NCBI RefSeq assembly: GCF_037479095.1
Contig: NZ_JBBGZW010000001.1
Span: forward strand, 1,984,001 to 2,048,000
Origin: Pantoea nemavictus
Lineage (GTDB): Bacteria > Pseudomonadota > Gammaproteobacteria > Enterobacterales > Enterobacteriaceae
Reading direction: 5' to 3'
DNA: 64,000 nt
Position 1 is the stretch's first letter. Each line of letters begins with the position of its first letter. A program made the position numbers and the translations under genes. The notes beneath the pieces are model-generated. The model had not been told where the DNA came from and ran no database searches. It was given only the letters and a program-made list of their open reading frames with translations. Positions 39,376 through 50,072 of the stretch are shown piece by piece.

Positions 39376-39401
39376 AAAGGGCGGCTGAGCGGCCGCCCTT
39401 T
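39376..39401 (+). terminator. nucleoside transporter terminator
   Basis: AAAGGGCGGC (39376-39385), 6-nt loop, GCCGCCCTTT (39392-39401), then ATTT. The A and T ends make it usable by the convergent lipoprotein gene as well. Confidence 0.9.
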
Positions 39402-39403
39402 AT

Positions 39404-39847
39404 TTAAAACGCCACGCACACCAGTGAATCAACACGCATTACGGATTCCTGCTCGAAACGCTTTTTATAGATATCACGTAATCCGTTAATACTCTCCGAG
39501 CTGCTGTGATCGGGATGGTGAATCAGCATCAGCGCCTTACTGTTTTCCCGCGCCAGCTTACCGTTTTCGCCCAGCCACTGTCCCTTCGCGTCATATACCG
39601 ACAGCCCGTCTTTGAAGCGCGGAGTCACATCGTTATCGACAAATTGTTGCCACTCAAGGCTGCTCACCGTGCCGCCTTTTGGCTTATTCATGCCAAACCA
39701 CAATGTCGTTTGCATCATGACTTCACCAGAACCGCATACTGCTACGGGTGCCGTGTTGGGCGGAATTTGTTCACGCGGTGTCGAAGGCGCCTGACATCCA
39801 GCGAGCAGGAAGGTCAATAAAACCGGGAGAGCCACAGAGCGGAACAT
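39404..39847 (-). CDS. DUF3574-type lipoprotein
   Basis: 147 residues. A lipoprotein signal peptide ends in LLAGC, giving Cys19-type lipidation. The mature protein has TLWFGMNKPKGGTVSSLEWQQFVDNDVTPRF and YDAKGQWLGENGK, which I associate with the DUF3574 family; function unknown. The ATG at 39847 follows GAGGATGAAGTG, a good ribosome site. Divergent from yicC. Confidence 0.83.
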   Translation of the reverse strand: MFRSVALPVLLTFLLAGCQAPSTPREQIPPNTAPVAVCGSGEVMMQTTLWFGMNKPKGGTVSSLEWQQFVDNDVTPRFKDGLSVYDAKGQWLGENGKLARENSKALMLIHHPDHSSSESINGLRDIYKKRFEQESVMRVDSLVCVAF

Positions 39848-40004
39848 CACTTCATCCTCAAGATGTGAACCAGCGCTAAGCATAAGTGCCTGTCGCCAAA
39901 AGCGGAAATTTTTTGTTATTCAAGCTTATGTACGCTTATGCCTGTTAGCGTCGAGCCTGCCTCGCTATACTTCATCCAACATTTCTGAAAATGAGAAGAC
40001 GATT

Positions 40005-40868
40005 ATGATCCGCAGTATGACCGCTTACGCCCGCCGCGAAGCCAAAGGCCACTGGGGCAGCGCCGCCTGGGAGCTTCGTTCTGTTAACCAGCGCTATCTG
40101 GAAACCTATATCCGTTTACCGGAACAGTTCCGTGGTCTGGAACCTGTCATCCGCGAGCGTATTCGCAACCGTCTGACGCGCGGTAAAATCGAGTGCTATT
40201 TGCGCTATGACGCCGATGCCAGCGCGCAAGGCGAGTTGCAGCTGAATGAGTCGCTGGCAAAACAGCTGGTGCAGGCTGCCAACTGGGTAAAAATGCAGAG
40301 TGATGAAGGCGCGATCAACCCGCTGGATATTTTGCGCTGGCCGGGTGTGATGTCAGCCGAGGAGCAGGATCTCGATGCGATTAACGCCGAACTGCTGGTC
40401 GCGCTGGATGGCGCATTGGATGACTTTATCGAAGCGCGTGAAAGCGAAGGTACCGCGCTGAAAGCGATGATCGAACAGCGCCTGGAGGGCGTATCGCAAG
40501 AAGTCAGCAAAGTGCGCGCGCAGATGCCAGAAGTCATTAAATGGCAGCGCGAGCGTCTGGTGACCAAGCTGGAAGAAGCCGAAGTGCAGCTCGAGAACAA
40601 TCGCCTTGAGCAAGAGCTGGTGATGATGGCGCAGCGCACCGATGTTTCGGAAGAGCTGGATCGTTTGGATGCGCATGTGAAAGAGACCTACAACATCCTG
40701 AAGAAGAAAGAAGCCGTTGGCCGCCGTCTCGACTTTATGATGCAGGAGTTCAACCGCGAGTCGAACACCCTGGCATCGAAATCCATCAATGCCGAGATCA
40801 CCGCATCAGCGATTGAACTGAAAGTTTTGATCGAGCAGATGCGCGAGCAGATTCAGAATATCGAGTAA
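40005..40868 (+). CDS. yicC: YicC family endoribonuclease
   Basis: 287 residues, same as E. coli. N-terminal YicC domain (MIRSMTAYARREAKG, ELRSVNQRYLE) and C-terminal DUF1732 (LEQELVMMAQRTDVSEELDRLDAHV, LDFMMQEFNRESNTLASKS). YicC acts as an endoribonuclease that degrades small RNAs such as RyhB in E. coli. Separated here from rph by the nucleoside transporter and lipoprotein genes, whereas in E. coli yicC is directly divergent from rph. Confidence 0.96.
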   Translation: MIRSMTAYARREAKGHWGSAAWELRSVNQRYLETYIRLPEQFRGLEPVIRERIRNRLTRGKIECYLRYDADASAQGELQLNESLAKQLVQAANWVKMQSDEGAINPLDILRWPGVMSAEEQDLDAINAELLVALDGALDDFIEARESEGTALKAMIEQRLEGVSQEVSKVRAQMPEVIKWQRERLVTKLEEAEVQLENNRLEQELVMMAQRTDVSEELDRLDAHVKETYNILKKKEAVGRRLDFMMQEFNRESNTLASKSINAEITASAIELKVLIEQMREQIQNIE

Positions 40869-40880
40869 CATGCTTTTCGA

Positions 40881-40906
40881 AAAGCCCGCAGCATAGCGGG
40901 CTTTTT
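40881..40906 (+). terminator. yicC terminator
   Basis: AAAGCCCGC (40881-40889), 6-nt loop, GCGGGCTTT (40896-40904) continuing into TTT. Confidence 0.93.
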
Positions 40907-41293
40907 AAGGTATAGATGGCAGGCAAAAGCGTTGCGGTTTACTCATAAGCTACGTAAGCCAGAGCGCTATTTTTCGCAGTTAGCGTTAAATAAGTGTCAG
41001 CAATCATAAAAAATCTTTTCAGAATTGACTTTAAGCGAGCAAACATCACCGTTCAACCTTATGAAACTCTGCCATTAAACTACTGATATTAAAAAATAAC
41101 TTTCCACCAGATAGCCATTAAACTACTCATAGTCGCTGCATCAACAACTTCTCTTAATCTTAAAGATTGTGGAGATCGCGTTTCTTTGACGGCACTATTT
41201 GTTAATCTACTGGTCGTAATTAGAACAGTTGTACCGCCAGGAACTCATGGACTCTCTTCTTTGTGCGATACATTTTCCCGACATGAAGGCGTT
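40907..41293. other. gene-free AT-rich region upstream of lpxP-like gene, with a 14-bp direct repeat
   Basis: About 387 bases without a convincing gene. GCCATTAAACTACT occurs twice, at 41071-41084 and 41114-41127, 43 bp apart (about four helical turns). The stretch is more AT-rich than its surroundings and could hold a regulated promoter or long leader of the acyltransferase. A frame open from 41186 into the gene has no similarity to the family before the ATG at 41294. Confidence 0.7.
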
Positions 41294-42217
41294 ATGACGA
41301 AATCCAGGCAGTTCCGATCCACTCTTCTGCATCCTCGCTACTGGTTTACCTGGTTTGGGCTAGGTGTTCTGTGGCTACTGGTGCAACTTCCCTACCCTAT
41401 TCTTATCCGGCTTGGTGCTGGCGCTGGCAAACTGTCTCGCCATTTCCTGCAGCGCCGTGAACGCATTACTCGCCGCAACATTGAGCTGTGCTTCCCCAAT
41501 ATTGAAGAAGAACAGAAAGAGGCGATGATCGCGGGCAACTTCGCCTCGCTCGGGATGGCACTGGCAGAAACCGGCATTGCCTGGTTCTGGTCGGACGCGC
41601 GCGTGCGTCGTTACTTCAAGGTCAGCGGCCTTGAAAACCTGCAGAAGGCGCAAAGCCACCAGCGTGGTGTGATGGTTATCGGTGTGCATTTTATGTCGCT
41701 CGAACTGGGCGGACGGATTACCGGTTTGTGTCAGCCGATGATGGCGATGTATCGCCCGCACAATAATCAAGCCATGGAATGGGCGCAGACTAAAGGTCGT
41801 ATGCGTTCGAATAAAGCCATGATTGATCGCCGTGATTTGCGTGGCATGGTGCAGGCTCTGAAAAAAGGCGAAGCCGTTTGGTTCGCACCCGATCAGGATT
41901 ACGGCCCGAAAGGCAGCGTGTTTGCGCCGCTGTTTGCGGTGAAACAAGCGGCAACGACCAACGGTACTTTTGTTCTGTCACGCCTGGCGAAACCGGCGAT
42001 GCTGACTATCGTGCTGATTCGTAATCAGGATAAAAGCGGTTACCAGCTGATTATTCAGCCAGAACTGGAAAATTATCCTTATGAGGATGAAGCCGCAGCG
42101 GCTGCCTACATGAACAGAGTGATCGAAAAAGAGATCCTCCGTGCGCCCGATCAGTACCTGTGGCTGCATCGTCGCTTTAAAACGCGTCCGCCGGGTGAAG
42201 CTTCTCTCTATATCTAA
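41294..42217 (+). CDS. lpxP: lipid A acyltransferase, LpxP-like (palmitoleoyl) type
   Basis: 307 residues. Inner-membrane acyltransferase that adds a secondary acyl chain to Kdo2-lipid IVA. One N-terminal membrane helix (~17-35), the HX4E catalytic motif in GVHFMSLELGGR (~130), RRDLRGMVQALKKGEAVWFAPDQDYGPKG (~183-211) and C-terminal YLWLHRRFKTRPPGE. The sequence is closer in my memory to LpxP (GVHFMSLELG, TNGTFVLSRL) than to LpxL (GIHFLTLELG). LpxP in E. coli works in the cold. AAGG lies 5 nt before the ATG. Confidence 0.82.
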   Translation: MTKSRQFRSTLLHPRYWFTWFGLGVLWLLVQLPYPILIRLGAGAGKLSRHFLQRRERITRRNIELCFPNIEEEQKEAMIAGNFASLGMALAETGIAWFWSDARVRRYFKVSGLENLQKAQSHQRGVMVIGVHFMSLELGGRITGLCQPMMAMYRPHNNQAMEWAQTKGRMRSNKAMIDRRDLRGMVQALKKGEAVWFAPDQDYGPKGSVFAPLFAVKQAATTNGTFVLSRLAKPAMLTIVLIRNQDKSGYQLIIQPELENYPYEDEAAAAAYMNRVIEKEILRAPDQYLWLHRRFKTRPPGEASLYI

Positions 42218-42226
42218 TCTTCCGAG

Positions 42227-42248
42227 GCAGCAGGTTTTGGCCTGCTGC
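42227..42248 (+). terminator. hairpin downstream of lpxP-like gene
   Basis: GCAGCAGG (42227-42234), 6-nt loop, CCTGCTGC (42241-42248). Only a weak T-rich tail follows, so termination may be partial. Confidence 0.55.
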
Positions 42249-42419
42249 TCATTCTGCTCCGCTCATCGTTGACCCCCACTCGTACCAAACTCGTTAATCA
42301 ACCTTTGCCGCACCTTATTTGCCGAAAAGAGAATGCTGGCAATGGGTTAGGCTAGCGGCTGGCATTCTGCTGCGCATTGTTTAATGATGGTCCGCACTTG
42401 TCATTACCTGCGGACTATT

Positions 42420-43565
42420 ATGATGGAACAGAATATAGCGGCTGGCTGGCTGCGACCGTTGATTGCCGACCGGCTCACTCCTTACCTTGAAATTGATGCA
42501 CCGCGCCTGCAGCGCAATCTGCATCAGATGCAGCAAAAAGCCGATGCCGCTGGCGTCGCGCTGCGCCCCCATATCAAAACCCATAAAAGCGTCTGGATCG
42601 CTGAGCAACAGCGAGCACTTGGCGCGCAGGGCATTACCGTTTCTAAGCCGAGTGAAGGCATCGCCTTTATTCTCGGTGGTGAACGCGATCTGCTGCTGGC
42701 TTATCCGATAGTGCAAGCCGACACACTGGCCGAAATGTTAGCGGTTGCCGCACAACACCAGGCGCGTATTACCTGCATTGCTGATTGCGCAACTGGCGTT
42801 GCGGCGATTACTGCGGCACATCAGCGTCAGCCCGATTGCCAGTTAGCGATAGCGATTAAGGTGGATGTCGGCCTGCATCGCATTGGTATCGATCCCCACA
42901 GCAGTGCCGCCATTACGCTGGCGCAGCAAATTCAGGATGCAGGTCTGCCGTTTGCCGGATTGGTTTCTCATGCTGGACATGCTTATGGTGCGGGCAATGC
43001 CGTTGCCATCGCGGAAATTGCACTGCAGGAAATTGCACTGATGCGCGATGTGCAACAGCGCCTGATCGCCGCCGGATTTGCTGACTGCGCGATTTCGGTT
43101 GGTTCAACACCAACGGCGTTAGCAGCTCCGGTAGCCAATGGCTGTGATGAAATCCGCCCCGGCAATTACGCGCTGCTGGATCTTACCGCATGGCGTTTGG
43201 GTCTGTGTGCGCCGGATGAATTGGCATTGAGCGTGGTGACACGCGTCGTCGCAGTTAATCCGCACTTCGCCATTATTGATGCTGGCTCCAAGATGCTCAG
43301 TTCAGATAAAGGTCCACACGGCACCAATGCCAGCGGATTTGGCATCGCGGTGGATGAGCAAGGCAATCACTATGAAGTGTTGAAGCTGTCGGAAGAGCAT
43401 GGCTTTCTGCAATATGGCGATCAGGCGCCGCCTGTTGGCGCACTGCTGCGTATCTTCCCTAATCACAGCTGTGCAGTGGTGGCGCAGTCTGATCGCTTCG
43501 TGCTGCGTCAGGCTGATGGCAGCAGTGAAGAACGGGATATTCAGGGGCGCGGCAAGTTCATCTGA
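42420..43565 (+). CDS. DSD1-family PLP enzyme (D-threonine aldolase / D-serine dehydratase-like)
   Basis: 381 residues. Fold type III (alanine-racemase-like) N-terminal barrel with LRPHIKTHKS, where Lys binds PLP (~52), GITVSKPSEG and VDVGLHRIGI (~150). The C-terminal domain has EEHG (~323) and FPNHSC (~345), the His and Cys that bind Zn in eukaryotic-type D-serine dehydratases and Mn in D-threonine aldolases. It acts on a D-beta-hydroxy amino acid; which one is not clear. Two adjacent ATGs (42420, 42423) are possible; the ribosome site is weak. Confidence 0.85.
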   Translation: MMEQNIAAGWLRPLIADRLTPYLEIDAPRLQRNLHQMQQKADAAGVALRPHIKTHKSVWIAEQQRALGAQGITVSKPSEGIAFILGGERDLLLAYPIVQADTLAEMLAVAAQHQARITCIADCATGVAAITAAHQRQPDCQLAIAIKVDVGLHRIGIDPHSSAAITLAQQIQDAGLPFAGLVSHAGHAYGAGNAVAIAEIALQEIALMRDVQQRLIAAGFADCAISVGSTPTALAAPVANGCDEIRPGNYALLDLTAWRLGLCAPDELALSVVTRVVAVNPHFAIIDAGSKMLSSDKGPHGTNASGFGIAVDEQGNHYEVLKLSEEHGFLQYGDQAPPVGALLRIFPNHSCAVVAQSDRFVLRQADGSSEERDIQGRGKFI

Positions 43566-43671
43566 TTACAGCATTCTCACGGAAACCGCTGCTGTACCAC
43601 ACTTCCATGACCGGGCCGTTTGCAGCCCGGTACCACCGTGCTTTAATGGCTGTATCACATCAGGAGGTTCC

Positions 43672-44067
43672 ATGCTGCCATCTCAGACAGTCACGCTGAC
43701 CGTTCCACGCAACTGGTTAGATTTATATGAAACCATCTGGAAGCCTGAATGCTTTGCCAAATGGGCAAGTGGGCTCAGCGCCAGCACGCTGACGCAGGAA
43801 GGAAATAGCTGGAAAGCCAAAGGCCCAGAGGGAACGGTAAAGATTCGATTTACCCCACACAACCCGTTTGGCGTAATGGACCACTGGATTGATACCGGTA
43901 GCGGAAAAGAGATTTATATGCCGATGCGGGTGATTGCTAACGAACAAGGTGCAGAAGTGGTGATGGTCGTTTATCGCCAGCCGTTGATGTCGGATGAGAA
44001 ATTTGCCCAGGATGTTGCATGGGTAAAACGCGACCTCGAACAACTTCTTCACCTGTTAACTCATTAG
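43672..44067 (+). CDS. SRPBCC-like (polyketide cyclase type) small protein
   Basis: 131 residues with an ideal AGGAGG (43662-43667) before the ATG. Pattern of alternating strands and a long C-terminal helix (DEKFAQDVAWVKRDLEQLLHLL), with PFGVMDHWID in the middle, typical of the START/SRPBCC lipid- or ligand-binding fold. Substrate unknown. It follows the DSD1-family gene by 106 bp and may be cotranscribed. Confidence 0.7.
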   Translation: MLPSQTVTLTVPRNWLDLYETIWKPECFAKWASGLSASTLTQEGNSWKAKGPEGTVKIRFTPHNPFGVMDHWIDTGSGKEIYMPMRVIANEQGAEVVMVVYRQPLMSDEKFAQDVAWVKRDLEQLLHLLTH

Positions 44068-44502
44068 AATCAATGAATTATGCAATCAACACCTCTTTAA
44101 CTGTTGCTGGAATCAAACGATAAAAATCGGTTTCTTTTTCGCACAGCAGCGTTTAACTGTTTTAGCAAAACCTCCACTGATTTATACGCTAATCACCAGT
44201 CCGGCTTAAGCATCCTCACCAGGAAACCTCCTGGTGAGGATGCTTATAAAAAAGCCTGGCCCGTATGATTTATCGAGATTTTTTAGTTATCCGTCTATTG
44301 CAACTTCATCAAGGGGCGAGGAAAGACTAAAAATTTTAATAAATAGTAAGTCGTTCGCCTAATATATTCTGATGCATATTCTGAAACCATTTATTCCTGC
44401 GGTGTATTTATAGGAGTTTTCTGATGGTGTTAATTTAATTAAAACACGGTATAACTCCTTCACACACAGCAGTAACCATAATAACAACAGCAGGGAAATA
44501 AC
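44068..44502. other. 435-bp AT-rich gap with a long perfect hairpin and short repeats
   Basis: No gene is supported here. It holds the 18-bp hairpin (44207-44246), a 9-bp direct repeat ATATTCTGA at 44364-44372 and 44376-44384 (12-bp period), and the imperfect palindrome around GTGTT/AACAC (44427-44447). A TATAAC at 44450-44455 could be a -10 for the small ORF at 44503, without a good -35. Confidence 0.7.
44207..44246. repeat. perfect 18-bp inverted repeat, 4-nt loop
   Basis: Left arm 44207-44224 (TAAGCATCCTCACCAGGA), loop AACC, right arm 44229-44246 its exact reverse complement. It is longer than the terminators in this window and lacks a T run on either strand, so it is not an ordinary intrinsic terminator. 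Confidence 0.9.
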
Positions 44503-44706
44503 ATGGATCGCTCAACCTATCCTTTGTTATCAGAAAAAGAATTTGTTGAGATTGCCAGGCGGATGCTGGCCGGGGAATATATAAACGCAAAGGGATTTTA
44601 TAATGATCTTACGGATTTCCTCCGCACAGGAGGAGATACCGTTAAGACAAAAAACACCATTAAGCGCCAGGGGCATCTTTATACATTCAGAACATCATTT
44701 AATTGA
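44503..44706 (+). CDS. small hypothetical protein
   Basis: 67 residues (MDRSTYPLLSEKEFVEIARR...), AT-rich, preceded by AGGGAAATAAC, a reasonable ribosome site. Charged, predicted helical in the first 45 residues, with no membrane segment or Cys. Not recognised. It lies alone in an AT-rich patch upstream of a broken flippase gene, so it may be a horizontally acquired orphan. Confidence 0.55.
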   Translation: MDRSTYPLLSEKEFVEIARRMLAGEYINAKGFYNDLTDFLRTGGDTVKTKNTIKRQGHLYTFRTSFN

Positions 44707-44845
44707 AAGCATCTTTTACGTGGCAAAACCTGAAAGGTATTTCAGGACTGTGCCAGGAATCGCTGCATTGATGTGAGCTGGACTCTAACCTCTGGCTAGA
44801 GTAACCCCTTAATTGCACTGGTACATGTACCATAATGAGCAGAGT

Positions 44846-45490
44846 ATGGCGTTAAGAGAGAAAAATCTGACCCACGCTAAATGGTCAATTTTGTCATCAA
44901 TCAAAATCGTCGGCATTGGTGTTTTACAACTTTCACTACTGGCAAAAATACTTCAGGCAAATGAGTTAGATCTACTCGCCATTGCGATTGTGATGCTGTT
45001 AATTATTGATACACTAGCCGACCGAAAGTTTGGCAATGCCATTATAAGAAATAACAACCTCAATAATAGCGATCTCTCAATTTTATATTGGGGAAACGTA
45101 TTAAGCGGCCTTGTTATCTTTGCTGTACTGTTTATTGGCAGTGATATTTCTGGTCGTATAATGAATCAACCTGAGATGGCGGTAATGCTTGAAATGATTT
45201 CGGTCATATTCATTATTATTCCGCAGGGGCAACATTATCGCGCAATATTACAGCGGGAAAACCAATTTTCGCGCATTGCATTCACGGAAGTCTCTTCTGT
45301 GCTGGTGGGATTAGGCGTCACGCTCTTCACCGTGTGGCTGACACCCTCAGTGTTGTGCGCTATCTGGGGTTACCTTGCCATGGTATCCATCAGAATGCTG
45401 GTTTATTGCTACTACGGTCGTGCCTGGTTTCAGCCAGAATACCGTTTTAGCCTAAAAAGTTTCGTCAACGTGCGAGCAAGAAACGGATAA
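44846..45490 (+). pseudogene. truncated WzxC/AmsL-type polysaccharide flippase (N-terminal ~40%)
   Basis: 214 residues starting MALREKNLTHAKWSILSSIK and ending after RFSLKSF. The whole length aligns, from memory, with the first ~215 residues of WzxC-family MOP flippases (~490 residues), including LADRKFGNAII, LSILYWGNVL and IPQGQHYRAILQRENQF. About six membrane helices remain; the rest is absent, with a stop, a strong terminator and an unrelated gene following. No polysaccharide cluster surrounds it. A 12-bp palindrome GGTACATGTACC (44820-44831) lies just upstream. Confidence 0.75.
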
Positions 45491-45539
45491 TAAAAACAAG
45501 TCTGTATGGTGGGCTCTGGGCATCTGAAAAGATGCGTTC

Positions 45540-45573
45540 GCGTGCTGGTCGCCAGCACGCTTTTTTCTTTTTT
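45540..45573 (+). terminator. strong terminator after flippase remnant
   Basis: GCGTGCTGG (45540-45548), loop TCG, CCAGCACGC (45552-45560), then six T, C and a further T run. It overlaps the 3' end of the convergent LuxR-type gene. Confidence 0.93.
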
Positions 45574-46264
45574 ATGTTTCCAGTAACTCTTCCAATGAGT
45601 GAAAAGCGAGTTCGCTTAACTTACCGTTACGCTGCAACCGCAGCCAACTCACCAGCATCCGCAACTCATCAATCACCATAAACAGATCGGCCATATCATT
45701 CTTGTTTTTGATCTGCAGCCGCGTCAGTGCGTTGAGCTTGTGCGCATTCACCGTTTTATGACTGATACCTAAACGAGTGCCAATGTGTTCGGTGCTATAA
45801 CCCCATGCCATCATCAGTAACACGCGTAGCTGACGATCGGGCAGCAGAATGTCAGCGCCTTCCATCAACTGAACCTGTGTACTCGCGCTGATGCAAGCGC
45901 TCAAGCGGTGGGTAACAGCCTGACAGGATGATTTTAAATCCAGAATATTGAGTGCTGGCAGATAGCGGCTTAATGCATGCATTAACGGTAATAAGCGCCG
46001 GGTAAGCACCAATATCTGCATCGTGGGAAACTGCTGTTGCAAGGCATAGAGCACCTTGAAGGTACCGGCCAACGGCATATTTTCGTGGAAAATGCAGACT
46101 AACAACCGCGGCTTGAGTTTTTCACACTGCGACATCACGGTGCTCAGCGACCACAACTCATGCACCTGGCCGTCAATAGGTATTGTAGCCAATAGCCCCT
46201 CCAACCCCACCGCCGCCAATTTGTCGGAAGAGAAAAAGAGAATGTCTTCGTTACGAGTTTTCAT
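45572..46264 (-). CDS. LuxR-type transcriptional regulator with degenerate receiver domain
   Basis: 230 residues. The N-terminal ~130 residues are receiver-like, but the phospho-Asp position reads VCIFHENMP instead of xxxDxxMP, so phosphorylation is unlikely. The C-terminal LuxR/NarL HTH is LLPDRQLRVLLMMAWGYSTEHIGTRLGISHKTVNAHKLNALTRL region (~148-190; key GISHKTVNAHK). This layout is like RcsA or FimZ-type regulators. The ATG at 46264 is chosen as it begins the domain; the frame is open to 46342. Target genes unknown. Confidence 0.82.
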   Translation of the reverse strand: MKTRNEDILFFSSDKLAAVGLEGLLATIPIDGQVHELWSLSTVMSQCEKLKPRLLVCIFHENMPLAGTFKVLYALQQQFPTMQILVLTRRLLPLMHALSRYLPALNILDLKSSCQAVTHRLSACISASTQVQLMEGADILLPDRQLRVLLMMAWGYSTEHIGTRLGISHKTVNAHKLNALTRLQIKNKNDMADLFMVIDELRMLVSWLRLQRNGKLSELAFHSLEELLET

Positions 46265-46555
46265 GCCTGTCCGATAGTTGCCGCGCGTGATGCCAATGAG
46301 TTGGGAGCCTGGCTGAACAGGCAATAGACAGGTACGACACAATCTGCCTGAAACTTAAGTTGATGAGGTTTTTAACGATTCGCATCATTTATACTCATGC
46401 GAAACGGTGGCTGAATGCTGATTTATCCCACCTGCTAAGCCTGTTAGCATGCTTGCCATAAAAATGGCTAATCTGATGCTGCTTTATTGAGAAAATCTCA
46501 GTGGTCTACACGCTGGGAAATCTTTAGCCTTGCCGCCAATCTGATGGAGTGCTCT

Positions 46556-48874
<2,319 letters not shown>

Positions 48875-48912
48875 CTATTGGAGAGTGCAGCGAAGGCTTT
48901 TACCAGCAGTGA

Positions 48913-49719
<807 letters not shown>

Positions 49720-49776
49720 ATTCACTTTCAGTATTATGCCCAGTCATTTCTTCATCATCTGTGGAGTAGCACACCT

Positions 49777-50052
49777 ATGGCACGCGTAACCGTTCAGGAC
49801 GCAGTAGAGAAAGTTGGTAACCGTTTTGACCTGGTGTTGGTCGCTGCACGTCGTGCACGTCAGATGCAGGTAGGCGGTAAAGATGCGCTGGTTCCAGAAG
49901 AGAACGATAAGCCGACCGTTATCGCCCTGCGCGAAATTGAAGAAGGTTTGATCACCACCCAGATCCTGGATGTCCGTGATCGTCAGGAACAGCACGAGCA
50001 GGAAGCCGCTGAGTTACAAGCCGTTACCGCTATCGCTGAAGGTCGTCGTTAA
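49777..50052 (+). CDS. rpoZ: RNA polymerase omega subunit
   Basis: 91 residues ([20 protein letters not shown]...), the E. coli length. Small subunit that latches beta-prime and forms ppGpp site 1 with it. 20 nt before spoT. Confidence 0.98.
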   Translation: MARVTVQDAVEKVGNRFDLVLVAARRARQMQVGGKDALVPEENDKPTVIALREIEEGLITTQILDVRDRQEQHEQEAAELQAVTAIAEGRR

Positions 50053-50072
50053 CAGCACTCTGCAGGTCGCCC

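Noticed and set aside
43610-43631. Hairpin ACCGGGC/GCCCGGT as a terminator after the DSD1-family gene
   Set aside because: No T run follows and the next gene is on the same strand with a strong ribosome site, so read-through is more likely.
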